Assembly (NCBI GenBank): GCA_045578245.1
Contig: JAZNJX010000098.1
Location: 7,979 to 71,978, forward strand
Direction: 5' to 3'
Source: Fimenecus sp045578245
GTDB taxonomy: Bacteria; Bacillota; Clostridia; Oscillospirales; Acutalibacteraceae
Length of the DNA: 64,000 nt
This document shows, piece after piece, positions 18,707 to 26,117 of this stretch. A program made the translations under genes and the position numbers. Under the pieces are notes generated by a model. The model was not told the origin of the DNA and made no database searches. It saw only the letters and a list, made by a program, of their open reading frames with translations. The first letter of the stretch is position 1; the number at the start of each line of letters is the position of its first letter.

Positions 18707-20058
18707 TGAAGCAATTACCAGTTGAATTTCAGGAAAGAATGAGAAAGCTTTTGGGTGATGAATACCAAAAGTTTATAGAATCTTATGACGAAAAACCTGT
18801 AAGAGCATTTCGTGTAAATACGGACAAGATTTCACTTGAGGATTTTGAAAAAATCAACCCATTCTCAACAGAGAGAATTCCATATGTTGAAAACGGTTTT
18901 TATTTTGATTACGATGGTATTGGCAACCACCCATATCACCATGCAGGTATGATTTATATTCAGGAACCAGCTGCAATGGTGCCTGTTGAGAGTATAGATA
19001 TTCAACCTGATTGGAAAATTCTTGATTTGTGTGCAGCCCCTGGTGGGAAGAGTAGCCAGATTAAGAATAAGTTGGGGGAAGATGGCGTTCTTGTATCCAA
19101 TGAAATTGTTCCGTCAAGATGTAAGATTTTGACAGGCAATATAGAGCGAATGGGCTTCAGAAATGTTGTAACAACTTGCATGCATCCACAGAAACTACAA
19201 AAGGTTTTTCCAAAAACATTTGATATGATTATGGTTGATGCACCTTGTTCAGGAGAGGGAATGTTCCGTAAAGAAGAAGTTGCAATTGACGAGTGGACTC
19301 CTGAAAATGTGAAAATGTGTGCAGAGCGCCAGGAAGAGATTTTGGATTGTGCAGTGAAAATGCTTAAAGACGGTGGATATATTGTTTATTCAACCTGCAC
19401 TTTCTCCCTTGAAGAAAACGAAATGACGGTTGATACCTTTTTACAACATCACCCTGATTTTGAGTTGATTCCAACAACACAAAGAGTGACAGAAAATACT
19501 GTTGACGGAATTAACTTTGAGGGTTGTAATTGTAAAAATCTTGATTTTACAAGACGATGCTACCCACACAAAACAAAGGGTGAAGGACAATTTGTAGCAG
19601 TGCTTCACAATACTTTAGAAGACTATACAAGTAATGTATCATCAATAAATATAGAAAAAATTGATAAAGCTGTTACAGATTTCCTTGACGACACACTATC
19701 CACGTATGATAAAAACAATGTGATTATGTATAAAGGAAATCCCGTTTACTTTACACCTCGTTTCCCGGTTGCTAAAGGTACTGCCTTTTCCTGTGGTGTG
19801 ACAATCGGTGAAATTCGCAAAAATTATATTCAGCCACATCACCAATTTTTTATGGCTATGGGTACAGATTTTAAACGAAAAATTGAACTTTCGGCTGGTA
19901 GTGATGAAATAAAGAAATATCTTCATGGTGAAGAGCTTGAAACCGACTGCAAAAATGGTTGGGCAGTAGTAATGGTTGACGGATGCACAGTGGGTGGTGT
20001 AAAGGTATCAAACGGCAGAGCAAAAAACCACTATCCAAAAGGCCTCAGGACAAAATAA
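18706..20058 (+). CDS. rRNA (cytosine-C5)-methyltransferase, NOL1/NOP2/Sun (RsmF-like) family
   Basis: SAM-dependent m5C methyltransferase acting on rRNA. The SAM loop LCAAPGGKSSQI is near residue 107, the motif IV cysteine is in DAPCSGEGMFRKEE near 178, and the motif VI catalytic cysteine in STCTFS near 231. The C-terminal third (about 330-450) resembles the RsmF RNA-binding extension, which favours this group over RsmB; no NusB-like N-terminus is present. Confidence 0.92.
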   Translation: MKQLPVEFQERMRKLLGDEYQKFIESYDEKPVRAFRVNTDKISLEDFEKINPFSTERIPYVENGFYFDYDGIGNHPYHHAGMIYIQEPAAMVPVESIDIQPDWKILDLCAAPGGKSSQIKNKLGEDGVLVSNEIVPSRCKILTGNIERMGFRNVVTTCMHPQKLQKVFPKTFDMIMVDAPCSGEGMFRKEEVAIDEWTPENVKMCAERQEEILDCAVKMLKDGGYIVYSTCTFSLEENEMTVDTFLQHHPDFELIPTTQRVTENTVDGINFEGCNCKNLDFTRRCYPHKTKGEGQFVAVLHNTLEDYTSNVSSINIEKIDKAVTDFLDDTLSTYDKNNVIMYKGNPVYFTPRFPVAKGTAFSCGVTIGEIRKNYIQPHHQFFMAMGTDFKRKIELSAGSDEIKKYLHGEELETDCKNGWAVVMVDGCTVGGVKVSNGRAKNHYPKGLRTK

Positions 20059-20072
20059 AATTATTTTTTCGC

Positions 20073-20102
20073 AATACCGCGTGTCTTTCAGCTCGCGGTA
20101 TT
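20073..20102 (+). terminator. Probable terminator after the methyltransferase gene
   Basis: Perfect nine-base arms AATACCGCG and CGCGGTATT. The T-run is short and interrupted (TTTACTTTT). Confidence 0.65.
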
Positions 20103-20140
20103 TACTTTTGTGATATTATATTTTATTCTTCTCATTCACC

Positions 20141-20169
20141 TTGACAAACCTCTAAAACATTTGTATAAT
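20141..20169 (+). promoter_or_regulatory. Promoter of tRNA-Thr
   Basis: Consensus TTGACA, a 17-base spacer, then consensus TATAAT, 20 bases before the mature tRNA 5' end. Confidence 0.85.
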
Positions 20170-20189
20170 AACCCTTGCAAATTTAATAT

Positions 20190-20265
20190 GCTGCTATGGC
20201 TCAGGTGGCAGAGCACGTCCTTGGTAAGGACGAGGTCACCGGTTCGAATCCGGTTAGCAGCTCCA
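20190..20265 (+). tRNA. tRNA-Thr, anticodon GGT
   Basis: Full cloverleaf of 76 bases: acceptor arms GCTGCTA and TAGCAGC, D arm GCTC/GAGC, anticodon stem CGTCC/GGACG with loop TTGGTAA and anticodon GGT at 20223-20225, T arm ACCGG-TTCGAAT-CCGGT, discriminator T and an encoded CCA. The part from the anticodon loop to the 3' end is the prophage attachment core, so the gene is kept intact by the integrated phage. Confidence 0.98.
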
Positions 20266-20266
20266 A
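20221..20266 (+). other. attL: left attachment core of the prophage
   Basis: A 46-bp sequence identical to 55596-55641. It runs from the anticodon loop of tRNA-Thr through CCA and one further A. The integrase gene is next to it on the phage side, which is the usual layout for tyrosine-recombinase phages in tRNA genes. Confidence 0.96.
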
Positions 20267-20269
20267 CTG

Positions 20270-20318
20270 AAAAACCGTTGAAACCCTTGTAAATAAAGGA
20301 TTTTAGCGGTTTTTTGTG
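20270..20318 (+). terminator. Phage-supplied terminator downstream of tRNA-Thr
   Basis: Long hairpin with arms AAAAACCG...CCCTT and AAGG...AGCGGTTTTTT, containing two wobble pairs and one mismatch, ending in six T. Integration removed the native tRNA terminator, now at 55642, and this structure takes its place. Confidence 0.75.
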
Positions 20319-20425
20319 TTTTATATGTTATTTCTTTTAAATACCTCTTTTAAATTTAAAACGATTTAAAACGGTGTGAAATTGTTTAGGTTGCAAACAT
20401 AATTACAAACATTTTTGCAAGAAAA

Positions 20426-20449
20426 AAGCTCACTTTTTACAGTGAGCTT
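20426..20449 (-). terminator. Terminator of the integrase gene
   Basis: Perfect arms AAGCTCACT and AGTGAGCTT. On the minus strand the hairpin is followed by TTTTTTC just after the integrase stop. The rest of 20319-20455 is AT-rich with no gene; ACAAACATT near 20405 recurs near attR (55550) and may be an integrase arm site. Confidence 0.8.
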
Positions 20450-20455
20450 AACTTT

Positions 20456-21625
20456 TTAAACGGATAATTTTTTCATTTCTTCCTGTAAATCTTTGATTTC
20501 AAAATGCTCATAATAATTTACGGTAGTTGAATAATCTTCGTGTCCCATAATTTCTTGTAATACTTCAGCCTTCATACCCGACTTGGAAGCAAGTGAAGCG
20601 AAAGTGTGTCTTGTGCTATAAGGTGTTAATCTTGGTGGATGCTCTTTTGAAAACTTTTCTTCACCTTCAGGCAGTTCCAGTATACCTAATTCCAATAGTA
20701 ATGGATAAAAGTTTCTTGAACGAAAATTTTTCAAATCATATTTCTTTCCTTTTGAATTTGAAATCAGCGGAGAATTTAGTTCAACAACTTTTTTGCTACG
20801 AGCTTCTTTATACCATTGTTCAATATATGGTCTGATGAAAGGATGTATAGGAACTTTGCGATTCATTCCTGCTTCTGTTTTGCTACCACCAACAATATAC
20901 CCTTCTTCAAGATTTACATTATCAGTGGTTACAGCAAAAAGTTCGTTAGGCCTGAACCCGGTGTAAATAAAAGTTAAAATAATTCTTGCAGTTTCCTCTT
21001 TATCATTATCTTTTAAAAGTTTTATTTCTTCATCGGTGAAAATAGACTTTTCTTTTTGCTGTGCTTTGGGTAACACAAGGAACTGGGCATAGTTTTTATT
21101 AAGCAGGTCATATTCCATAGCTTTTTTACAAAGCTGGCTACAAAGTTGTTTTACTTTGTCACACTGGTCTCTTGAATATTTTTCTGCACAAAGGTCAATG
21201 CATTCTTGAAAGTGCACTGTGCGTAATTCTCTAACTTTCATATTTGCAATTGATTGCAAATATTTCCATGCAGTTTTATATCCCTGCTCACCTGATGCAG
21301 ATAATTCTCTGAAATGAACATCTGACCATTCGCCATAAAGTTTTTGTAGAGTATATGTATTTCTATCACTGATACCATTTATCTGTGCCTCAAGGATTGC
21401 TTTTTTCGCCTCAGTTTCCGTTGCAAAAGAACCGATGAATATTCGCTTTTTATTAACAGTAATTGAAGCTGACCACGGCCGTGACTTTCTTCCCTTTTGT
21501 TTATAGATGCTTCCCTCACCGTTTGCTCTTTTTTTAGAACGCGGGTCTGCAATTTGTTTTCTGCCACACCATTGACAGAATAGAGCATCATCGGGAATTT
21601 CCTTTTTACACTTTTTGCAAAGCAT
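20456..21625 (-). CDS. int: Phage integrase, tyrosine recombinase with N-terminal zinc ribbon
   Basis: Catalyses site-specific recombination at tRNA-Thr. An N-terminal zinc ribbon (CKKC...CQWC, residues 2-20) precedes an AP2-like arm-binding domain (GSIYKQKGRKSRPWSASI), a SAM-like core-binding domain (about 90-190) and the catalytic domain. Catalytic residues seen: Arg in YTGFRPNEL, RHTFA in box II (the HxxR histidine is replaced by Tyr in TPYSTRH, as in many Firmicutes integrases), His in IMGHED, and the Tyr nucleophile in VNYYEH. The ATG at 21625 has AGGAG seven bases upstream; a longer frame starts at 21646 but lacks such a site. It points toward attL. Confidence 0.95.
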   Translation of the reverse strand: MLCKKCKKEIPDDALFCQWCGRKQIADPRSKKRANGEGSIYKQKGRKSRPWSASITVNKKRIFIGSFATETEAKKAILEAQINGISDRNTYTLQKLYGEWSDVHFRELSASGEQGYKTAWKYLQSIANMKVRELRTVHFQECIDLCAEKYSRDQCDKVKQLCSQLCKKAMEYDLLNKNYAQFLVLPKAQQKEKSIFTDEEIKLLKDNDKEETARIILTFIYTGFRPNELFAVTTDNVNLEEGYIVGGSKTEAGMNRKVPIHPFIRPYIEQWYKEARSKKVVELNSPLISNSKGKKYDLKNFRSRNFYPLLLELGILELPEGEEKFSKEHPPRLTPYSTRHTFASLASKSGMKAEVLQEIMGHEDYSTTVNYYEHFEIKDLQEEMKKLSV

Positions 21626-21661
21626 TATATCACTCCTTTTGGGCATAAAAATGCCCGAGAC

Positions 21662-21690
21662 TTGATTTTTCAGTCCGGGTGTGATACAAT
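21662..21690 (+). promoter_or_regulatory. Possible rightward promoter between int and the TPR gene
   Basis: TTGATT, a 17-base spacer, then TACAAT on the plus strand, opposite to both neighbouring genes. It would transcribe the hairpin RNA region described next. Confidence 0.45.
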
Positions 21691-21785
21691 ATAACCGCTT
21701 TGGAGAGCCGGTTTGTTTGTATCACACTCAGACCGTATATGAACCGTTCATCTGCGCCAAAAGATGGGCGGTTTTTATTTTTAAA
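21679..21785 (+). ncRNA. Candidate small structured RNA, antiparallel to int and the TPR gene
   Basis: The 134 bases between int and the TPR gene hold a 49-base hairpin with perfect arms GTGTGATACAA (21679-21689) and TTGTATCACAC (21717-21727), plus inner ACCG/CGGT-type pairing. A second hairpin (ACCG-TCATCT and AGATG-CGGT) ends in a T-run near 21774-21779, which is terminator-like on the plus strand. Combined with the promoter at 21662 this would give an RNA of about 85 bases. Alternatively the first palindrome is an operator or processing site for the minus-strand transcript. Confidence 0.4.
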
Positions 21786-22764
21786 TCCAATTTTGCATAT
21801 ATGAACTACAAATTTCATCGATAGTCATTGAATAATCATAATACTCAAAACTATCCTTTTTAGGCCTAAAGACATAGCCTTTTTCTTTCTTTTTATATAA
21901 ATCTTGCAATTTGCTATCAATACAAGTATCAAAACATGAATATGGTGCAGGATTTGTATAAAATTTACTGTTTTTTGCTTTTTCTAAAAATTCCATTGCT
22001 TCATCTAATTTGTTTTGCTTTCTTAAACAGGTTGCTATTTCGACATATCCAGCAGGTAATTGTGGTTGTAGTTCAATTGATTTTTTATAAAAACTTATTG
22101 CTTTTTCAAAATCATGACACTGTTCATACAGAGAACCTAGAGAAGTGTTAATACTATTAAAGAAAACAGCGTTTTCATTTAATTCAAAGCATTTTTCATA
22201 ATGATGAATAGCTAATATACGATATTTAGCACCCCAAAATTCGTAGATGCGAGCACATTCCCATTGAGATGCAAAATTGTTGATATCGTAGCAATCCTTT
22301 AAAATTTTACATTGTTGCTCTGTTTCCGTTCTGCGAAGTTTTTTATATTCTTCAGCGGTAAATGGTGGACCGTGTCCAATAATATCATCAAATGATGAAT
22401 TAACAGAAACAGATACTTCAAGAGGAAGTTCGATAGTTTCTTCTGCAATAACTTCTTGTTCAATCGATTCAGCAGGAATTTGAATTATTTTATTGTTATT
22501 CGTTTCTAATGTTGTTTGTATTATCTTATTCTTTTCTTGTTTATCTTTTTTCTCATTTTCTCGTTCTTGTTTAAGCTTTTCAGCATTCCTTTCCATTTCA
22601 GCGGACTTTTCCTTTATATATTTTTTTATTGCGGGAAAAACATCATACTGCAAAAAGGGGATAAAGGTATCAACAATCCAATTAAATAGTAACGGAATAA
22701 GTTGACACAATATCCAGATAGGTAATGCTATTGGAAAAAAAAGAATAAATAAAAATGTCTTCAT
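21781..22764 (-). CDS. Membrane-anchored TPR protein of the lysogeny region
   Basis: Unknown function. Residues 1-45 are hydrophobic with two likely membrane segments (FLFILFFPIALPIWILCQLI and the following LLFNWIVDTFIPF). A charged coiled-coil linker (about 48-85) follows, then at residues 150-290 two to three tetratricopeptide repeats, for example LGSLYEQCHDFEKAISFYKK and ATCLRKQNKLDEAMEFLEKA. It sits between integrase and repressor and is read with them, so it is probably expressed in the lysogen. That position often holds superinfection-exclusion or immunity genes, but no known family was recognised. Confidence 0.75.
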   Translation of the reverse strand: MKTFLFILFFPIALPIWILCQLIPLLFNWIVDTFIPFLQYDVFPAIKKYIKEKSAEMERNAEKLKQERENEKKDKQEKNKIIQTTLETNNNKIIQIPAESIEQEVIAEETIELPLEVSVSVNSSFDDIIGHGPPFTAEEYKKLRRTETEQQCKILKDCYDINNFASQWECARIYEFWGAKYRILAIHHYEKCFELNENAVFFNSINTSLGSLYEQCHDFEKAISFYKKSIELQPQLPAGYVEIATCLRKQNKLDEAMEFLEKAKNSKFYTNPAPYSCFDTCIDSKLQDLYKKKEKGYVFRPKKDSFEYYDYSMTIDEICSSYMQNWI

Positions 22765-22777
22765 ACTTTAACCGACC

Positions 22778-23398
22778 TTAAAACTTTGCTCTTAATTCGA
22801 CTACCTTTCCAAGAATTTGGACAGGTAGTTTTTCTATTTGTTCATTTGTATAGGTCATAACATCGTAAGCGGGGTTGCTTGGAATAAGATTTATACCGCC
22901 GTTGAATTTCTGTACCTTTTTAATTGTAGCTTCGTCACCGTTTACAAGAACAATAGCAATCTCTCCGTTCTCAACATCTGGCTGTTTGCGAACTATAACA
23001 ACATCACCATCGCTGATTTTAGGCTCCATACTGTCACCCTTAATCTGCAAACCAAAGAATTCGCCCTGATGTGCCATATCCTCACTAATTTCTTCATAAT
23101 CAATTATGTATTCAACTGCATCCATTGGAATACCAGCACGAACTAAACCGAGAACGGGAACCTTGACAGCGGATTTTTTACTGAAATCTTTTCTATATGA
23201 ATCATAACCAGCTATTACACCAGGTGTAATTTTTAAAATTTGGGACAACAATGCGATTTTATCTCGACCCATATTTGCAATATTACCTGATTCCCACCGT
23301 GAAACAGTTGCTTCACTTACTCCAACATAGTCTGCGACCTGCTTCATTGTCAATTTTAGTTCTTTTCTTCTGCTTCGAAGCAACTCATTTGTATTCAC
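22778..23398 (-). CDS. CI/LexA-like prophage repressor with S24 autoprotease domain
   Basis: Maintains lysogeny by binding operators in the divergent promoter region. The XRE helix-turn-helix occupies residues 2-60 (MKQVADYVGVSEATVSRWESG). The C-terminal S24 peptidase has the nucleophile Ser in GDSMEP and the general-base Lys in EATIKKV, with an Ala-Gly cleavage site in GLVRAGIP. Cleavage after RecA activation would induce the prophage. The GTG at 23398 is chosen over the longer frame from 23407 because AGAGGTG precedes it correctly. The TPR gene starts 13 bases downstream. Confidence 0.93.
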   Translation of the reverse strand: MNTNELLRSRRKELKLTMKQVADYVGVSEATVSRWESGNIANMGRDKIALLSQILKITPGVIAGYDSYRKDFSKKSAVKVPVLGLVRAGIPMDAVEYIIDYEEISEDMAHQGEFFGLQIKGDSMEPKISDGDVVIVRKQPDVENGEIAIVLVNGDEATIKKVQKFNGGINLIPSNPAYDVMTYTNEQIEKLPVQILGKVVELRAKF

Positions 23399-23430
23399 TT
23401 TTTTCACCTCTTATTATGTATTGTAATCGT

Positions 23431-23459
23431 ATTATAACTATTTTTTTGCGAAAATGCAA
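23431..23459 (-). promoter_or_regulatory. Leftward promoter of the repressor operon
   Basis: On the minus strand: TTGCAT, a 17-base spacer, then TATAAT, ending 32 bases before the repressor start. Operator-like site O1 overlaps the -35 box. Confidence 0.7.
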
Positions 23460-23546
23460 GTTTTTTTGAAGAAAAAAGAAAAAACTTGCGAAAATGTATT
23501 GACAAGGCAAAATTGATTTGATATTATTAACTTACGGAAACGCAAG
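23445..23546. promoter_or_regulatory. Operator sites O1-O3 of the immunity region
   Basis: A 16-bp element fitting YTTRCGRAAAYGCAAG occurs at 23445-23460 (O1) and 23531-23546 (O3), with a weaker copy at 23485-23500 (O2). Each is an imperfect palindrome of CTTGCG and CGCAAG half-sites. O1 covers the repressor -35, O2 overlaps the rightward -35, and O3 lies near the rightward start point. The fourth copy is listed separately. Confidence 0.75.
23499..23527 (+). promoter_or_regulatory. Rightward early promoter
   Basis: TTGACA, a 17-base spacer, then TATTAT, 34 bases before the Cro-like gene. Operators O2 and O3 flank it, as expected for a lambda-type lytic promoter. Confidence 0.8.
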
Positions 23547-23561
23547 AAAGAGGTGAAAAGA

Positions 23562-23780
23562 ATGAAAGTAGGCGAGTTTAGACCTGAATTATTGGAATCT
23601 GAAATGGTAAAGAAAAAAATGAATCCAGAATCTTTATCAAACGAATTAGGCATTAATCCAAGTACATATTACCGAAAGATTAATGGCGAGAGCGAATTTA
23701 ATCGTCAAGAAATGGCTATTATTAGATATGTATTAGGTCTATCTAGTGATGATATGGATTCTATTTTTTTTGCTTCGTAA
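23562..23780 (+). CDS. Small Cro-like helix-turn-helix regulator
   Basis: A 72-residue DNA-binding protein with an HTH (about residues 19-50: PESLSNELGINPSTYYRKIN). It is the first gene of the rightward operon, divergent from the repressor, so it is the likely Cro counterpart. ATG 23562 is preferred because AAAGAGGTG lies just before it; a GTG at 23553 is in frame but lies inside that site. The gene is bracketed by two perfect copies of a 22-bp operator-containing repeat. Confidence 0.8.
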   Translation: MKVGEFRPELLESEMVKKKMNPESLSNELGINPSTYYRKINGESEFNRQEMAIIRYVLGLSSDDMDSIFFAS

Positions 23781-23799
23781 CTTACGGAAACGCAAGAAA
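23778..23799. promoter_or_regulatory. Operator O4, second copy of a 22-bp repeat
   Basis: Identical over 22 bases to 23528-23549 and containing the operator CTTACGGAAACGCAAG at 23781-23796. It overlaps the last codon of the cro-like gene, so binding here could block read-through into the early operon. Bases 23800-24035 that follow hold no gene; a perfect 8-bp hairpin (CTTTATGA/TCATAAAG, 23917-23941) suggests a structured leader. Confidence 0.7.
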
Positions 23800-24035
23800 C
23801 CGCATCACAGGGCTTTTCCGCCGTATAGGCTGAAAACATTTTTCTTAATTAATTTTTTGCAAAAATTTGTACAACTTGTGTGAATCTGCCACCGACTCTC
23901 CAGAGTTGCTTATCTGCTTTATGACCTGAGCAATCATAAAGTGAGAATCTCCTTAAATTATATATAACATTTTACATAGCATCAGTCTGTACGGTGGAAA
24001 AGCTCTGTGAAGAAAAAGAAAAGGAAGGTGAATTT

Positions 24036-24236
24036 ATGCCTGGTCCAATAATGACACCACAAGAGGTGTGTGAAGAACTGCGAGAACTGGGAGTGTCAAC
24101 ATCAGCTGACAAGATAAGAGCCGGTATTGAGCAAGGCGCTTATGATTTTGGTGTAGTTATTCACTTAACTTCACCCTGTTTTGAAATCTATAGAAAGAAG
24201 TTTGAACAGTGGGTTAAGGAAAATATTAAGCAATAA
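24036..24236 (+). CDS. Small putative DNA-binding protein, early region
   Basis: A 66-residue protein not assigned to a named family. MTPQEVCEELRELGVSTSADKIRAGIEQG looks like a winged-helix or excisionase-type N-terminus (helix, turn, then a recognition helix), followed by a strand and a charged helix ending EQWVKENIKQ. Its place at the start of the early operon fits an excisionase or regulator. The ATG at 24036 has GGAAGGTG six bases upstream; the longer frame from GTG 23994 has no good site. Confidence 0.6.
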   Translation: MPGPIMTPQEVCEELRELGVSTSADKIRAGIEQGAYDFGVVIHLTSPCFEIYRKKFEQWVKENIKQ

Positions 24237-24247
24237 GGAGTGACTAA

Positions 24248-24454
24248 ATGCGGAAATTTGTAAATTATCAAGGTGAAACGGTTGAAATTTTTGCAGAGCC
24301 TTTCCGAACAAAAACAAAATCACCAAAGTGGATATTGAGGTTTAAATCACCAAAAGGTGATGTTACCAGTATTGAAACAGTTGACTCTGAAGATGAAATC
24401 GGTGGGGTACTCAATAAACACGGTGACGGTATATGGATAGAAAAGGCAACGTGA
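24248..24454 (+). CDS. Hypothetical phage early protein, 68 residues
   Basis: Unrecognised. It is a predicted all-beta, lysine-rich protein (MRKFVNYQGETVEIFAEPF...). It begins 11 bases after the previous gene with AAGGAG. It overlaps the next frame by 22 bases, an overlap typical of densely packed phage early genes. Confidence 0.6.
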   Translation: MRKFVNYQGETVEIFAEPFRTKTKSPKWILRFKSPKGDVTSIETVDSEDEIGGVLNKHGDGIWIEKAT

Positions 24455-24663
24455 TACCGCATTCAAAAAAATATGCCGGATGCACAGCCAAAATTCAAAC
24501 CTTAAGAAACGGAAGAGTCACGTTAACTGTTTATGATAAGGAAATGAAGATGGTTCTGCATAGGGAATGTGAGTCTAAAGAAGATGCTAAACGTCTTCTA
24601 CAGCTCAGCGGTCAGCAGTTCCAAAAGGTGCAGGAAACAATAATTTATGTAGTAAAGGAGTGA
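24433..24663 (+). CDS. Hypothetical phage early protein, 76 residues
   Basis: Unrecognised. The sequence (YAGCTAKIQTLRNGRVTLTVYDKEMKMV) suggests a small beta-rich domain followed by a helix. It starts inside the end of the preceding gene and ends just before the next. Coding is supported by the uninterrupted tiling of the operon rather than by homology. Confidence 0.55.
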   Translation: MDRKGNVIPHSKKYAGCTAKIQTLRNGRVTLTVYDKEMKMVLHRECESKEDAKRLLQLSGQQFQKVQETIIYVVKE

Positions 24664-24671
24664 AAGGGACA

Positions 24672-25076
24672 ATGCGTTTTATTATTATATTGCTTGTAGG
24701 TTTACTCTTTGGTGTGCCTCTAATATATGGATATACCAAAGAAGATGAAATTAAAGCATGGGAACAACGAACCAAAATAAAGTTGTTTCGCTACGTATAC
24801 AACAAAATAGTTGCTTATGAGAATCGGCGAGATATGAAAAAGTCAGGTGTCAAGCCACAAGATGTAACAAGTGCTTTATTTGAAGATGCTTATCATTATT
24901 ATGATGGCTACAAAACAGTTAAAAACTTTATAGGTAATGAAGACCATGAGTTAGTCGCAGGTGTAAGAAATAAGTGTTTTGCCTGCTTTAGGGTTATCAA
25001 AGACAGTGGTTTAGGCGACCTGTTTTTGGAATTCGTTGAAAAGAAGCAAAAAAATAACCGTGTCAGCGGGAACTAA
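24672..25076 (+). CDS. Hypothetical membrane-anchored early protein
   Basis: 134 residues. One N-terminal membrane segment (FIIILLVGLLFGVPLIYGY) is followed by a soluble, helical, basic region with two cysteines in CFACF. No family was recognised. ATG 24672 is used; a GTG at 24660 is in frame and overlaps the previous stop. A pair of hairpins follows the gene. Confidence 0.6.
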   Translation: MRFIIILLVGLLFGVPLIYGYTKEDEIKAWEQRTKIKLFRYVYNKIVAYENRRDMKKSGVKPQDVTSALFEDAYHYYDGYKTVKNFIGNEDHELVAGVRNKCFACFRVIKDSGLGDLFLEFVEKKQKNNRVSGN

Positions 25077-25081
25077 CACGG
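25058..25081 (-). terminator. Hairpin with T-run on the minus strand inside the early operon
   Basis: Arms CCGTGT and ACACGG. On the minus strand it is followed by TTATTTTTTTG. It would terminate leftward, not rightward, transcription and overlaps the end of the upstream gene. Confidence 0.4.
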
Positions 25082-25088
25082 CTATATA

Positions 25089-25134
25089 AAGGAAGTCATA
25101 ATAAACCTCACAAATTTATTATAACTTCCTTTTA
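25089..25134 (+). terminator. Long hairpin after the membrane-anchored early gene
   Basis: Arms AAGGAAGT-ATAATAAA and TTTATTAT-ACTTCCTT with one mismatch, followed by TTTAC. It could be a partial terminator or a processing site between early gene groups. Confidence 0.6.
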
Positions 25135-25179
25135 CAAATTTGTCAAATAAAAAACGCATCAGCGGAAAGAAGGAAGATT

Positions 25180-25737
25180 ATGAAAATTAAAAAGATTATT
25201 GATTTAATCAAAAAAAGCGGAGTCCTTGCTATTTATGAAAGTAAGGATTGTCAGTGGTTATCAGACGGACATGCAACATATCCTGTGACGGACCTTCCTG
25301 AGATTTGTTCGGTTACATTATGTGCGATGTATGATATCACGGCTAAACAAGCAGATAAGTTAAGAATCATTGACCGAATTGCTTTACCAACAACATGTAA
25401 TTATGCAGACACAGTTGAAGATGAAAAGATTATTCCGGAGTGTCCTATTGAATTTGTTGTAGGTGATAAAAGACTTGTTGCCTATGCAACATCACAAGGT
25501 ATTGCATTTTTAGATAAAAGATATTTAACACCGTTCTCTGATATGAATGAAAATATGCTTCGTGTGTATGAGAGATATACAGCTGATGGTGATTTATATT
25601 TTGTTGTTAAAAATGGCTTTATGTTAGTAGGTGTTATCGAACCTGCAAAAGTCATTAACGTTGATTTTGTGGCAAGTATTAAATCAATGGCAACCGCCTG
25701 TGAAATTGCCCTGCAGAATGTGAAAGAAGAGGTGTAG
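25180..25737 (+). CDS. Hypothetical phage protein, 185 residues
   Basis: Not assigned. It is a soluble alpha/beta protein beginning MKIKKIIDLIKKSGVLAIYES with an AAGGAAG ribosome site. It sits directly before the PcfK-like gene (3-base gap). Genes in this position before pcfK/pcfJ in Firmicutes phages and integrative elements are often uncharacterised, and no function is claimed. Confidence 0.65.
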   Translation: MKIKKIIDLIKKSGVLAIYESKDCQWLSDGHATYPVTDLPEICSVTLCAMYDITAKQADKLRIIDRIALPTTCNYADTVEDEKIIPECPIEFVVGDKRLVAYATSQGIAFLDKRYLTPFSDMNENMLRVYERYTADGDLYFVVKNGFMLVGVIEPAKVINVDFVASIKSMATACEIALQNVKEEV

Positions 25738-25740
25738 GGT

Positions 25741-26103
25741 ATGTATAGAGAAAAAGCTATAGAGAAGCTCAATAACGAGCTTAAAAACTTTAAGAGCAAT
25801 GATAGATATGCAAAAGCGGTTAAAAAAGAAGTTGCAAGTACCTTAAAAATATTTTGTCAGCAGGATGAAGAGTTTGCACAAGCTATTGTGCAGACAGATA
25901 AAACACTTTCAGACTGTTGTGAGACAATTATGAAAGGTACCGGGAATAGTGTTTCTGATATTGAAGTATATAAAAAAGCAGTCAATTTTTATTTTGCCGG
26001 CGCAGATATTAAAGTGACAATGGAAATCGACCTTATAGGTTCAGCTGCCGAAAGCAAACCACAGGGCAAGGTTATCAAATTGTCTATTAATGATTTATTT
26101 TAA
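25741..26103 (+). CDS. PcfK-like protein
   Basis: A 120-residue protein resembling the PcfK family: an N-terminal helical part (EKAIEKLNNELKNF) and a C-terminal strand ending GKVIKLSINDLF. The family was first named on the enterococcal conjugative plasmid pCF10 and is also seen in phages next to PcfJ, as here. The molecular role is not established. Confidence 0.7.
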   Translation: MYREKAIEKLNNELKNFKSNDRYAKAVKKEVASTLKIFCQQDEEFAQAIVQTDKTLSDCCETIMKGTGNSVSDIEVYKKAVNFYFAGADIKVTMEIDLIGSAAESKPQGKVIKLSINDLF

Positions 26104-26117
26104 GGTGGGTGGAAGAA

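Noticed and set aside
23528..23799. CRISPR-like or insertion-sequence repeat
   Set aside because: Only two copies of a 22-bp unit that brackets a gene and contains the operator palindrome, so it is a regulatory repeat. No CRISPR array was seen anywhere in the window.
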